Below are positions 1 through 7,286 of a stretch of 64,000 nt of DNA, in pieces; position 1 is the stretch's first letter, and each line of letters starts with the position of its first letter. The stretch is from Actinomadura spongiicola (GTDB lineage: Bacteria; Actinomycetota; Actinomycetes; Streptosporangiales; Streptosporangiaceae). Below the pieces are notes generated by a model. It was not told where the DNA came from. It saw nothing but the letters and a program-made list of their open reading frames with translations, and did no database searches. Where the stretch lies: contig NZ_QVNQ01000011.1 of NCBI RefSeq assembly GCF_003432485.1, positions 124,001 to 188,000 on the forward strand, given 5' to 3'. A program made the position numbers and the translations under genes.

Positions 1-97
1 GCCGCGTCCGGTCGGCGAATGCGCGCCAACGCGGGCCTCAGTGCCGCAGTGACGGCAGACGACCAACAAACACAGCGTGTCCCGCAGGAGTGCCGCC
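1..97 (-). pseudogene. Decayed partial copy of the HxlR gene 3' end
   Basis: The first 97 bases repeat the last part of the complete HxlR gene (131-228) at roughly 85 percent identity, with one single-base gap. Read on the minus strand the copy still gives VVCRHCGTEARVGAHSPTG, close to the C-terminal zinc-ribbon tail of the intact gene. The gap breaks the frame upstream of that stretch, and no N-terminal part exists between the copy and the intact stop codon at 116. The copy continues off the window edge, so its true end is unknown. I read it as a tandem 3'-end duplication that has decayed. Confidence 0.75.
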
Positions 98-115
98 CTC
101 GAAGGTGAACGACGT

Positions 116-562
116 TCAGAAGGCGCGGGCGCCGCGTCCGGTGGGCGAATGCGCGCCGAGGCGGGCCTCGTTGCCGCAGTGGCGGCAGACGACCAGCGGG
201 CTGAGCGTGTGGCCGCAGGAGTGCCGCCACCGGACGGGCGGGTCATCGGGGTGCAGGTGCCGGTCGCCCCATCGCATCAGCACGAGAAGGACGTCGCAGA
301 GTTCCACGCCCGCGGGCGTCAGGTGGTACTCGTAGCGGGCCGGGTGGTCGCTGTAACGTTCCCGGCGCACGATGCGGTTCGCCTCCAGCTTGCGGAGACG
401 GGACGTGAGGATGTCGCGGGGCGCGCCCGTGTTGCGGACGATCTGGTCGAAGCGCCGCACGCCGTGGCTGAGCTCGCGGACGGCGAGCAGGCTCCAGCGT
501 TCGCCGACGAGTTCCAGGGTGTCGGCGATGGAGCACTCGCGCGGGACGGCGTCCTTCGGCAT
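116..562 (-). CDS. HxlR-family winged-helix transcriptional regulator with C-terminal zinc ribbon
   Basis: The 148-residue protein begins MPKDAVPRECSIADTLELVG and continues with the HxlR winged helix (GERWSLLAVRELSHGVRRF, then the GAPRDILTSRLRKLEA recognition region). Such proteins bind operators as dimers and usually repress nearby genes or respond to small molecules. The C-terminal tail has SCGH and CRHCG, a likely metal-binding ribbon often seen in actinobacterial HxlR proteins. The gene lies 20 bases downstream of the thiolase on the same strand, so the two are probably co-transcribed. The ATG at 562 was chosen because it opens the conserved domain. The ligand is unknown. Confidence 0.9.
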   Translation of the reverse strand: MPKDAVPRECSIADTLELVGERWSLLAVRELSHGVRRFDQIVRNTGAPRDILTSRLRKLEANRIVRRERYSDHPARYEYHLTPAGVELCDVLLVLMRWGDRHLHPDDPPVRWRHSCGHTLSPLVVCRHCGNEARLGAHSPTGRGARAF

Positions 563-582
563 ACCGGAAGGGTAACCTCCGC

Positions 583-1824
583 TCACAGTCTCTCGATCAC
601 GGTGGCGTTGGCCTGGCCTCCCGCCTCGCACATGGTCTGGAGCCCGAACCGGCCGCCGCGATCTTCGAGCGCGTGCAGCAGCGTCGTCATGATGCGGGCG
701 CCGCTGGCGCCGAGCGGATGGCCGATCGCGATCGCGCCGCCGCGGACGTTGACCCGCGCCGGATCGGCGCCGATCTCGCGCTGCCAGGCGAGGACGACCG
801 GGGCGAACGCCTCGTTCACCTCGAACAGGTCGACGGCGTCCAGGGTGAGCCCGCCGCGGGCGAGGACCTTCCGCGTCGCGGGGATGATCGCGGTGAGCAT
901 CAGCAGGGGGTCGTCGCCGGTCACGGCGAACGCGTGGAAACGGGCCCGGGGGCGCAGGCCGAGCCGGTCGGCGACGTCCGCGCCCATCACGAGCACCGCG
1001 GCGGCGCCGTCGTTGATCGGGGAAGCGTTTCCGGCGGTGACCTTCCAGCCGATCTCGGGGAACCTCTCGGCCATGCGCGGGTCGTAGTAGGCGGGCTTGA
1101 GCCCCGCGAGCACCTCCAGGGATGTACCCGGAGGGCCGCTGTGGGCGCCTTCGTCGACACCGGCTGTTCGTGGTCGCCGGTTCGTCGGTGTGGTGGGTCC
1201 GGTGACGGGGCGGACGGTCTCGTCCCACTGGCCGGGCCAGGCGACCTCGCGGGCGAACTCCCCGTCGCGCCATGCCTCGGCGGCGCGCCGGTGCGACTCG
1301 TGGGCGTAGGCGTCGAGTTCCTCGCGCGACAGGTTCCAGCGGGCGGCGATCAGCTCGGCGCTGATGCCCTGCCCGACGAGGCCGCCGGGATACCGTTCGG
1401 CGAGCATCGGCCCGAACGGGTCGCCGCCGGGCGGCACGTTCGTCCCCATCGGCACCCGGGACATCGACTCGACCCCGCAGGCGATCGCGATGTCGTACGC
1501 GCCGCTCTGCACGCCCTGCGCCGCGATGTGCAGGGCCTGCTGGGACGAGCCGCACTGCCGGTCGACCGTCATGGCGGGAACGCTCTCGGGGAACCCTGCG
1601 GCGAGGACGGCGGTGCGGGTGATGTTGAGAGCCTGCTCGCCCACCTGGGTCACGACCCCGCCGATGACGTCGTCGACCTCCCCGGAATCGATGCCGGCGC
1701 GTTCGACGAGGGTCCGCAGTGTCCGTGCGAGTAGGTCGGCGGGGTGGTGGTCGTGCAGCGTCCCGGTCGTCTTGCCCCTGCCCAGCGGTGTGCGCACCGC
1801 TTCGACGATCACCGCGTCCCGCAT
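583..1824 (-). CDS. Thiolase (acetyl-CoA acetyltransferase family)
   Basis: This 413-residue protein is a complete thiolase, condensing or cleaving 3-ketoacyl-CoA with CoA. The nucleophilic cysteine is Cys91 in DRQCGSSQQ. The oxyanion and base motifs NEAF and GHPLGASGAR and the second cysteine in MCEAGGQANA are all present. The ATG at 1824 has GGAGG five bases upstream, which decides it over an in-frame codon at 1848. Relatives act in fatty-acid or steroid side-chain degradation, and substrate cannot be told from sequence. The HxlR gene follows in the same direction. Two short palindromes lie just upstream of the ribosome binding site. Confidence 0.93.
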   Translation of the reverse strand: MRDAVIVEAVRTPLGRGKTTGTLHDHHPADLLARTLRTLVERAGIDSGEVDDVIGGVVTQVGEQALNITRTAVLAAGFPESVPAMTVDRQCGSSQQALHIAAQGVQSGAYDIAIACGVESMSRVPMGTNVPPGGDPFGPMLAERYPGGLVGQGISAELIAARWNLSREELDAYAHESHRRAAEAWRDGEFAREVAWPGQWDETVRPVTGPTTPTNRRPRTAGVDEGAHSGPPGTSLEVLAGLKPAYYDPRMAERFPEIGWKVTAGNASPINDGAAAVLVMGADVADRLGLRPRARFHAFAVTGDDPLLMLTAIIPATRKVLARGGLTLDAVDLFEVNEAFAPVVLAWQREIGADPARVNVRGGAIAIGHPLGASGARIMTTLLHALEDRGGRFGLQTMCEAGGQANATVIERL

Positions 1825-1834
1825 GACCACCTCC

Positions 1835-1862
1835 GTTGGATTTTCCAACTTACTCGTCGAGT
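1835..1862. promoter_or_regulatory. Pair of palindromes upstream of the thiolase (possible operator)
   Basis: Two perfect inverted repeats sit side by side: GTTGGA-TTT-TCCAAC at 1835-1849 and ACTCG-T-CGAGT at 1852-1862. They lie between the thiolase ribosome binding site and its presumed promoter, a good place for a repressor. Which regulator binds is unknown. The downstream HxlR is one candidate. Confidence 0.4.
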
Positions 1863-1937
1863 GTCTGGGGGGTTAGTTGGAGAACACAACCCAGTGATGG
1901 TGTGGCATGGCTCACAGGCGCGGGGGGACGAACGAAA

Positions 1938-1971
1938 CCCGGGGCCGCGGCGTGGTGACCGCGACCCCGGG
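1938..1971 (-). terminator. Strong terminator hairpin after the 29-codon ORF
   Basis: The arms at 1938-1950 and 1959-1971 pair at 12 of 13 positions around an 8-base loop. On the minus strand the stem is followed by TTTCGTTCG. It begins 12 bases after the stop of the small ORF at 1984-2073 and lies 114 bases before the thiolase start. Confidence 0.7.
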
Positions 1972-1983
1972 CCGTCGGGCCGC

Positions 1984-2073
1984 TCAGCGGGAGGGGCCCA
2001 TGCTGTGGTCCGTCTGATCCCTCCGTACGTCGAAGCGCCCCTCGGCGGAGCCGCCCAGAACAAGGTTGGACAA
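1984..2073 (-). CDS. Putative 29-residue peptide with its own terminator
   Basis: A TTG codon at 2073 is preceded by AGGAGG with a five-base spacer, an excellent ribosome binding site. The frame runs 29 codons to a TGA and encodes a polar peptide starting MSNLVLGGSAEGRF and ending TDHSMGPSR. A strong hairpin follows at once, and an AT-richer stretch with TTGACG at 2140-2145 lies upstream, so this looks like an autonomous small transcription unit. It could equally be a leader peptide controlling the thiolase further downstream. No signal peptide, membrane segment or family is recognised. The ORF is real by signals only. Confidence 0.5.
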   Translation of the reverse strand: MSNLVLGGSAEGRFDVRRDQTDHSMGPSR

Positions 2074-2203
2074 GCGTGCCTCCTCTGGCCCTCGACGTCA
2101 GGTTCCCTTCGGACATTAGCCCTGATAAGCAGACAAGTCCGTCAACAGTTGCTAAAACGCTCTTAATCCTTGTGAAGGTCTCCCGGGGTGCGCCGGGCAC
2201 GCG

Positions 2204-2512
2204 TCAGCGGTCGGCCAGGTCGGCGATGAGTATGTGGATCACGCGGTCGCCGGTCAGGGGCCGGATCAGACGACGGACGTCCTCGGCGATCTCGGGCAGG
2301 GGACGTCCGTAGCGGACTACCACGCCCACCTCGATCTCGCCGTCGCCGACCGTGACGCCCGTCAGCGGCGGGCCCGCGCGGCGGGTCATGACGCGGCCCC
2401 GCGGACCGGCGGTCAACTCCGTCACGTCCGGGCACGCCAGGGCCGCTTCGGCGATCCGGTCGGCCAGGCTCGTGGCCATGGGCGCGTGCGGTGCGTCCGT
2501 CCAGGCGATCAT
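2204..2512 (-). CDS. Asp23/Gls24-family envelope stress protein (first copy)
   Basis: The 102-residue protein carries the Asp23-like pattern: LADRIAEAALACPDVTEL, then TGVTVGDGEIEVGVVVRYG, then a final IHILIADLADR. Members are small cytoplasmic proteins that associate with the membrane through AmaP-type anchors and are linked to cell-envelope homeostasis. The ATG at 2512 overlaps the TGA of the preceding gene (ATGA), so the two Asp23 genes are translationally coupled. The AmaP and DUF6286 partners lie 3.4 kb upstream, beyond a two-component system. Confidence 0.8.
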   Translation of the reverse strand: MIAWTDAPHAPMATSLADRIAEAALACPDVTELTAGPRGRVMTRRAGPPLTGVTVGDGEIEVGVVVRYGRPLPEIAEDVRRLIRPLTGDRVIHILIADLADR

Positions 2513-2907
2513 CGGACGTGGGGCTCCTCGGGGTAGCCGGTGCGAACGCTGACGTCGTCCACGGTGATGGTCACCTCCGCCGCCTCCAGGCCGCACATGT
2601 GCGCGACCTCGGTGACGACGGTGTCCCGGACGGCCCCGGCGAGGTCCGGGCCGGGCGGCCCGGACCTGACGAGGAGGTCGATGTCGACGGCGGTCCTGGG
2701 CCCGCGACCCCGGACGTGGGCGCCCCGCACGGCGGTGCCCGACCCGTCGACATGCCCGGCGGCCATCGCCGCGACCTTGGCGACGACGGCTCCGGAAATC
2801 CTGGTCTGGCCGCCGGGCGGAAGGAATCTACCTCTTCTGCCGACGCCTTTCCATCGCGGTTTACCGACACCGCCCCAAAAAGGGCCCGGCGCGTCATCCT
2901 GGCTCAT
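2509..2907 (-). CDS. Asp23/Gls24-family envelope stress protein (second copy)
   Basis: The protein is 132 residues from the ATG at 2907 (MSQDDAPGPF). After a basic proline-rich N-terminus comes the Asp23 core, ISGAVVAKVAAMAAGHVDG, with AVDIDLLVRSGPPGPDLAGA and VTITVDDVSVR. It is longer at the N-terminus than the downstream paralogue. The two probably assemble together. Its stop overlaps the start of the next copy by four bases. The 97-base gap upstream may hold the promoter. Confidence 0.8.
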   Translation of the reverse strand: MSQDDAPGPFWGGVGKPRWKGVGRRGRFLPPGGQTRISGAVVAKVAAMAAGHVDGSGTAVRGAHVRGRGPRTAVDIDLLVRSGPPGPDLAGAVRDTVVTEVAHMCGLEAAEVTITVDDVSVRTGYPEEPHVR

Positions 2908-3004
2908 TGCGCCCCCACGATCCGGCTGACATGCCATTGATGCTCGCAAACGTCACACCGAAATCGCCATATCGGAGAAAGACCAGGTCAACGCCGGTTT
3001 ACCT

Positions 3005-3142
3005 CTACCCCTTGAACATCTCGCGCATCTTCCTGGCGGCGTCGCCGGGCTTTTTCTTCTGAGGTTTCTTCGGCTCGGCGGGCGGGCGCCCCTCCCGGTC
3101 CTTCCCGGTCGTGTCGGCCTTCTTCTCCGGTTTCTCGGTCAC
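3005..3142 (-). CDS. Small lysine-rich protein, 45 residues
   Basis: A GTG at 3142 follows GGGGGAG with a six-base spacer and opens a 45-codon frame ending in TAG at 3005. The product starts MTEKPEKKADTTGKDR, continues through PKKPQKKKPG and ends RKMREMFKG. It is very basic and low in complexity, with a short C-terminal amphipathic stretch. It sits between the response regulator and the Asp23 pair on the same strand. No family is recognised. The strong ribosome binding site and the context argue that it is real. A nucleic-acid-binding or membrane-peripheral role would be a guess. Confidence 0.6.
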   Translation of the reverse strand: MTEKPEKKADTTGKDREGRPPAEPKKPQKKKPGDAARKMREMFKG

Positions 3143-3189
3143 GACGACTCCCCCGATCTCGCTTCACCGTCGTCACATTCGTACCCCGC

Positions 3190-3861
3190 TTACCCCGGGT
3201 AGAAGCGCACCTCGGGACGACCGACCTGACCGTAGTGGGGACGGCGGCGCGCCAGGCCGTTCTCGGCGAGGTACTCGAGGTAGCGGCGGGCGGTGACCCG
3301 GGAGACGCCGGTGAGGTCGGCGGCCGCGGCGGCGGACAGGCCGTCGGCGGCCCCGGCCAGCACCTCGGTGACGGCCTGGAGCGTCTCGTGGCTCATGCCC
3401 TTCGGCAGCGAGCGGTGGTCGGGGGTGCGCAGGGCGGCGAGCATCCCGTCCACGTCGGCCTGGCCGCTGACCTCGCCGGTGCCGACGGCCTGCTCCCGGA
3501 ACCTCCTGTAGCTGACGAGCTTGTCCCGCAGCGACGCGAACGTGAACGGTTTGAGCAGGTACTGGACGACGCCGACCGACACGGCGGAGCGGATCACGGC
3601 GAGGTCCCGGGCGGAGGTGACGGCGATGACGTCCACGTCGCTGCCGCCCGCCCGGAGCGCCCGGCACACCCGCAGGCCGTGCGTGTCGGGCAGGCCGAAG
3701 TCGAGCAGGACGACGTCGACGGGCGTCCGCTCGTAGAAGCGCAGGGCGTCCGCGCCGGAGTGGACGACGCCGGAGACGGTGAACCCGGCGACACGTTCGA
3801 CGTAGGCGCGGTGCGCCTCGGCGGCGACGAGATCGTCCTCGACGACGAGCACTTTGATCAT
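3190..3861 (-). CDS. CitB/DcuR-type response regulator
   Basis: The 223-residue protein has a receiver domain (residues 1-120) with the acidic pair in VVEDD, the phospho-acceptor Asp54 in VVLLDFGLPD, a Thr/Ser in AVTSARD and the lysine in YLLKPF. A linker leads to a C-terminal helix-turn-helix (LTGVSRVTARRYLEYLAENG), as in CitB, DctR and MalR regulators. Its ATG overlaps the stop of the sensor kinase (ATGA), so they form a two-component pair. Such systems usually sense C4-dicarboxylates or citrate and switch on uptake genes. No transporter lies next to it here. Confidence 0.9.
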   Translation of the reverse strand: MIKVLVVEDDLVAAEAHRAYVERVAGFTVSGVVHSGADALRFYERTPVDVVLLDFGLPDTHGLRVCRALRAGGSDVDVIAVTSARDLAVIRSAVSVGVVQYLLKPFTFASLRDKLVSYRRFREQAVGTGEVSGQADVDGMLAALRTPDHRSLPKGMSHETLQAVTEVLAGAADGLSAAAAADLTGVSRVTARRYLEYLAENGLARRRPHYGQVGRPEVRFYPG

Positions 3862-5510
3862 CGAGACCCCAGGGGAAGTCGGACGGTGAAGATGGCTCCG
3901 CCGTCATGGCCGACATGGACGTCGCCGCCGTGCCGCCGGACGGCCTGCCCGACGAGCGCGAGGCCGAGACCGTGGCCGACGGGCCCGCCGGAGGTCTTGG
4001 TCGTCCAGCCGCGCCGGAACATGTCGGGCACGGTCGCCGGGTCGACGCCGGGCCCGCTGTCGGCGACCTGGAGGACGAACTCGCCGCCGTCCTTGCGGGC
4101 GCTGACGACCACGCGCGGCGGCCGGGCACCGGTGTTGGCGAGGGCGGCGTCGATGGCGTTGTCGATCAGGTTACCGAGAATGGTGACGAGGTCGCGAGGC
4201 TCCACCACGCCCTCGATGGCGCTGTCCTCGGTGACGACGAGGTCGACGCCGCGCTCCCCCGCCTCCGCGGACTTGCCGAGCAGCAGCGCGGCCAGCACCG
4301 GTTCCGTCGCCGAGCCGACGACCCGGTCGGTGAGCCGCTGCGCCGTCGCCAGCTCGGCGGTGGCGAACTCGACGGCCTGGTCGGGACGGCCGAGCTCCAC
4401 CAGCGACACCACGGTGTGCAGGCGGTTGGCGGCCTCGTGCGCCTGGGAGCGCAGCGACTCGGCGAAGCCGCGGACGGTGTCGAGCTCACCGGTCAGCGCC
4501 AGCAGCTCGGTGTGGTCGCGCAGCGTGACGACGTTGCCCATCGCGCGGCCCCGGGACTTGACGGGCGAGGTGTTCACGACGAGGACGCGGGTGTCGCCGA
4601 CGTGGATCTCGTCCGATCGCTGCTCCCGGGAGGTGAGGGTGGCGGCCAGTTCGCCGGGGAGCCCGAGGTCGCTGACCCGCCGTCCCCGCGACGAGTCGGG
4701 CAGGTTCAGCAGGTCGCGGGCCGCGTCGTTGCACAGGACGACGCGGCCCGCCCGGTCGAGGAGCAGCAGGCCCTCGCGCACCGAGTGCAGGATGGCGTGG
4801 TAGTAGTCGAACATTCCGCGCAGCTCGCGGGGCCCGGCGCCGCGGGTCTGGCGGCGCAGCCGCGCGGACACCAGGTAGCTGCCGCCGATGCCGATCGCGA
4901 GGACGGCGGCGGCGACGCCGAGCAGGTACAGCAGCCGCTGCCGCAGCTCTCCGGAGATCACCCGTACCGTGATGCCGACGGCGACGAGCGCGACGACACG
5001 GCGGTCGTCGTCGAAGACGGGCGTGACCGTGCGCACGGACGGGCCGAGCGTGCCGGTGTAGGTCTCGGTGAAGGTCCGCCCGGCGACGGCGGGCCCGGTG
5101 TTGCCGACGAAGTTCCCGCCGATCCGGGACGGGTTCGGATGCGTGTAGCGGACCCCCGCCGGGTCCATGATCGTGATGAAGTCCACGCCGGCCTCGCGGC
5201 GGACGCGTTCGGCGTACGGCTGGAGGAGCCGGCTGGGATCGGGGGTCGCGAGCGCGGCACGGACGTTCTGGGAGTTGGCGATGGTCGCGGCGACCGCCGT
5301 GACGGTCTGCGCGGCGGCGTCGTTGGCGGCCCGCTCGGCGTCCAGGTACGCGACGGTGACACCCGCCGCGACCAGCAGTCCGACGATCGCGGCCTGCAAT
5401 ACCAACAACTGCCCTGCCAGGCTCCAGCGGCCCGGCCTCAGCCACGCGGGAAGACGCACTCTCGCACCCCATCGTCTGCTCCACGCCGTGAACGAAATGT
5501 ACACAAGCAT
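3858..5510 (-). CDS. CitA/DcuS-type sensor histidine kinase
   Basis: The protein has 550 residues from the ATG at 5510, with an alternative GTG at 5459. A first membrane helix (about 36-56) and a second (about 192-214) bracket an extracytoplasmic Cache-like sensor with the DPAGVRYTHPNPSRIGG signature of CitA/DcuS. A PAS domain (about 235-335) follows. Phospho-acceptor His358 lies in SQAHEAANRLHTVVSLVELG, and the ATPase domain has NLIDNAIDAA, DSGPGVD and GHGLGLALV. It phosphorylates the regulator encoded just downstream. The sensor signature suggests a carboxylate ligand, by family knowledge. Confidence 0.92.
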   Translation of the reverse strand: MLVYISFTAWSRRWGARVRLPAWLRPGRWSLAGQLLVLQAAIVGLLVAAGVTVAYLDAERAANDAAAQTVTAVAATIANSQNVRAALATPDPSRLLQPYAERVRREAGVDFITIMDPAGVRYTHPNPSRIGGNFVGNTGPAVAGRTFTETYTGTLGPSVRTVTPVFDDDRRVVALVAVGITVRVISGELRQRLLYLLGVAAAVLAIGIGGSYLVSARLRRQTRGAGPRELRGMFDYYHAILHSVREGLLLLDRAGRVVLCNDAARDLLNLPDSSRGRRVSDLGLPGELAATLTSREQRSDEIHVGDTRVLVVNTSPVKSRGRAMGNVVTLRDHTELLALTGELDTVRGFAESLRSQAHEAANRLHTVVSLVELGRPDQAVEFATAELATAQRLTDRVVGSATEPVLAALLLGKSAEAGERGVDLVVTEDSAIEGVVEPRDLVTILGNLIDNAIDAALANTGARPPRVVVSARKDGGEFVLQVADSGPGVDPATVPDMFRRGWTTKTSGGPVGHGLGLALVGQAVRRHGGDVHVGHDGGAIFTVRLPLGSR

Positions 5511-5704
5511 GACCCCTCGCCACAGGATCGCGCATAGTCACCAGTACGCAGAACGCAACCTCGGCGACCGACCTACCGATAACTATCAGACGAATTCCGG
5601 CGAATTCCGACGACAACCACCCGCGTTGACTTTCATCCCCAGCGCAGGTACCCGCCGTGTGCATGCGCCCGCTCCACCGGCGCATGGGTGCCTGCCAAGG
5701 CGCG

Positions 5705-5741
5705 GGCGCCCGTCCGGGTTCTGTGGCCCCGGACGGGCGCC
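5705..5741. terminator. Perfect 14-bp stem-loop, possible terminator
   Basis: GGCGCCCGTCCGGG at 5705-5718 pairs perfectly with 5728-5741 around a nine-base loop. There is no T-tract on either side, so it may be an RNA structural element and not a terminator. No gene end lies next to it. Confidence 0.5.
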
Positions 5742-5794
5742 GCACCTTGCATCACCGCAGTAGAGGGTATGACCGGGCACCAGCCCGGCGAGGA

Positions 5795-5863
5795 CGATCA
5801 GAGGGAGATCCCGTGTTCGCGCAACCGCCCGCTCCCATCGCGACCGGGTTCTCCCTCTGATCG
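5795..5863. other. 19-bp inverted repeat enclosing a 15-codon ORF
   Basis: The arms 5795-5813 and 5845-5863 are complementary at 18 of 19 positions with a 31-base spacer. On the plus strand the left arm contains AGGGAG five bases before a GTG (5813). That GTG opens a 15-codon frame (MFAQPPAPIATGFSL) whose TGA falls inside the right arm. Folding would sequester the ribosome binding site. Function unknown, and the peptide may be coincidental. Confidence 0.45.
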
Positions 5864-5877
5864 AAAGACCTGGCCGT

Positions 5878-5910
5878 CCGGCGTCAGCATTCCCCCGCTC
5901 CTGACGCCGG
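5878..5910 (-). terminator. Terminator of the DUF6286-AmaP operon
   Basis: CCGGCGTCAG at 5878-5887 pairs with 5901-5910 over a 13-base loop. It begins 25 bases downstream of the AmaP stop codon, and a GGTCTTTCG stretch follows on the minus strand. Confidence 0.6.
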
Positions 5911-5935
5911 GCGGCCATCCTTAGAACGGTCCGAT

Positions 5936-6529
5936 TCAGTGGATGTCCGGTTTCGGACGCCGGCGCCGCCCGAAACGCACGGACGCGGACCGGAACCGGA
6001 TCACCACCGGAAGGTCAGGCATTCCGATCATGTATCGGTAGCGTTCGACCGGGCCCGCGCCCAACTCCCCGTAGATCTCGCTGAGATGGGCGTCGCCCGC
6101 GCAGACGATCCGCATCCGCAGCCGGGGCCGGACGACCGTGCCGGTGAGTCGGACGCGGGAGTCCTCGACACCGGGAAGGTCCCGCGCGTCCCGGTTCAGA
6201 TCCTCGGCCGCCGACCGGGCGAGGACACGGGTCCGCGCGTCGACGTCCGGCCACCGCCGGTGGATCAGCGCCCGGCACTGTAGGACGAGCCACAGCTGCC
6301 CGGCGAGCGCCGCGACCTCCGCGACGACCGCGGCCGTGACGAGGAACCAGGTGTTGTCCTCGACGAACCGCAGCACCGCGACGTCGATGAGAGGCCGGGC
6401 CGACAGCGGGCCGCCGGACGCCCCGGCGGAGAGGGCGGCGAGCGCGTCGAACGCGCCGAGCCCCGCGGCGAGCGCCGCCCCGCCGCACAGGAACAGCGCC
6501 GCTCCGGTCAGCGCGATCGCGATCCTCAT
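5936..6529 (-). CDS. amaP: AmaP-like alkaline shock membrane anchor protein
   Basis: The 197-residue protein has a first membrane segment (IAIALTGAALFLCGGAALAAG), a second at about residues 55-85 (VEDNTWFLVTAAVVAEVAALAG) and a cytoplasmic domain that ends in a basic tail (RFGRRRRPKPDIH). AmaP-type proteins anchor Asp23/Gls24 proteins at the membrane. The gene starts two bases after the stop of the DUF6286 gene, a tight operon. Its Asp23 partners are found downstream past a two-component system. The assignment rests on topology and context more than on motif identity. Confidence 0.65.
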   Translation of the reverse strand: MRIAIALTGAALFLCGGAALAAGLGAFDALAALSAGASGGPLSARPLIDVAVLRFVEDNTWFLVTAAVVAEVAALAGQLWLVLQCRALIHRRWPDVDARTRVLARSAAEDLNRDARDLPGVEDSRVRLTGTVVRPRLRMRIVCAGDAHLSEIYGELGAGPVERYRYMIGMPDLPVVIRFRSASVRFGRRRRPKPDIH

Positions 6530-6531
6530 CG

Positions 6532-7146
6532 TCAGTCCTTCCGCCAGCCGAGCCGGACGTCGACGTCCGGACGGCGCATCGGCTCGATATGGTCGAGGCG
6601 CTCGTCGACCGCGTCGCGTACCAGGTCGGCGAGGTTCGCCGGGTTGCGGTAGTGCGTGGTCGCCCAGACGACGACGTTCCGGCGGACCGGGCCCGGCCCC
6701 CGGACGCGGGCGCGTTCGATGCCGGGGACGGCCAGCGCGGCGTCCTCCAGCGCGCGGCGGAGCGCCGCCCGGCCGATGACGCCCGCCAGGCGCGGGTCGG
6801 AGCCGGCCAGCGGAACGCCGCGCGGGCGTCCCGGCAGCGACGCCAGGAGGAACGCGAGCCCGAGGACGGCGACGGCGCCCGCGCCGGCCAGGACCTCGGG
6901 GTCGTGCCAGGCGCGGCGGCGCAGCGCGTCCGCCGCCGCCGCGACCCCCGGCACCGGATGGACGGCGGATCCGAGCGCCGCGGCCAGCAGTTCGACCGCG
7001 GCGACCCCGCCGACCACGGTCACCAGCAGCGCGGCGGCGAATCCGGCGAACGCGCGGCGGGGCCGGAACTCCCGGACGGCGAGCCGCCGCGCCCGCCGCT
7101 CGTTCCGCGCCTCCTCGATCAGGTCCTTGACCAGCGTCTCGGCCAT
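6532..7146 (-). CDS. DUF6286 membrane protein of the Asp23 cluster
   Basis: The 204-residue protein has a charged N-terminus (MAETLVKDLIEEARNERRAR), then two hydrophobic segments (AFAGFAAALLVTVVGGVAAV and VLAGAGAVAVLGLAFLLASL), then a soluble C-terminal domain with AALRRALEDAALAVPGIERA. Proteins of this type sit between Asp23 and AmaP genes in many actinomycetes and are presumed to be part of an envelope complex. Biochemical function is unknown. The start is an ATG at 7146. The gene leads a two-gene operon closed by the hairpin at 5878-5910. Confidence 0.65.
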   Translation of the reverse strand: MAETLVKDLIEEARNERRARRLAVREFRPRRAFAGFAAALLVTVVGGVAAVELLAAALGSAVHPVPGVAAAADALRRRAWHDPEVLAGAGAVAVLGLAFLLASLPGRPRGVPLAGSDPRLAGVIGRAALRRALEDAALAVPGIERARVRGPGPVRRNVVVWATTHYRNPANLADLVRDAVDERLDHIEPMRRPDVDVRLGWRKD

Positions 7147-7286
7147 GCTCGACCCCCGTGAGCCTCGGCACGTGCTTCCTCACTCATGGTGATCCATCGT
7201 CACGTGGAGCGAAACTCGCCATGCCGACATCTCACGCCTTCGGCTGGACGAAAGCGCAGGTCAGAGTCCGAAATCGGACGGCCGGG

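Larger units (their letters stand above)
5511..5935. other. 425-base intergenic region rich in hairpins
   Basis: No convincing long gene lies here. It holds, in order on the plus strand, a perfect 14-bp stem (5705-5741), a small CCGGGC-ACCA-GCCCGG hairpin (about 5773-5788), a 19-bp near-perfect inverted repeat (5795-5863) and a 10-bp terminator stem (5878-5910). The part from 5511 to about 5650 is less GC-rich and should contain the sensor kinase promoter. Confidence 0.7.

Noticed and set aside
116..1555. A 479-codon minus-strand frame joining the HxlR gene to sequence inside the thiolase
   Set aside because: Only the last 148 codons are the HxlR protein. The rest is an out-of-frame reading of the thiolase gene.
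5813..5860. 15-codon ORF inside the inverted repeat as a confirmed gene
   Set aside because: The signals are suggestive but it is very short and lies entirely in a palindrome, so it is reported only as part of the structure.
5768..5923. 51-codon ORF (starting MTGHQPGEDD) through the hairpin cluster
   Set aside because: Its ribosome binding site is too close to the start, the composition is non-coding-like, and it runs through terminator stems.
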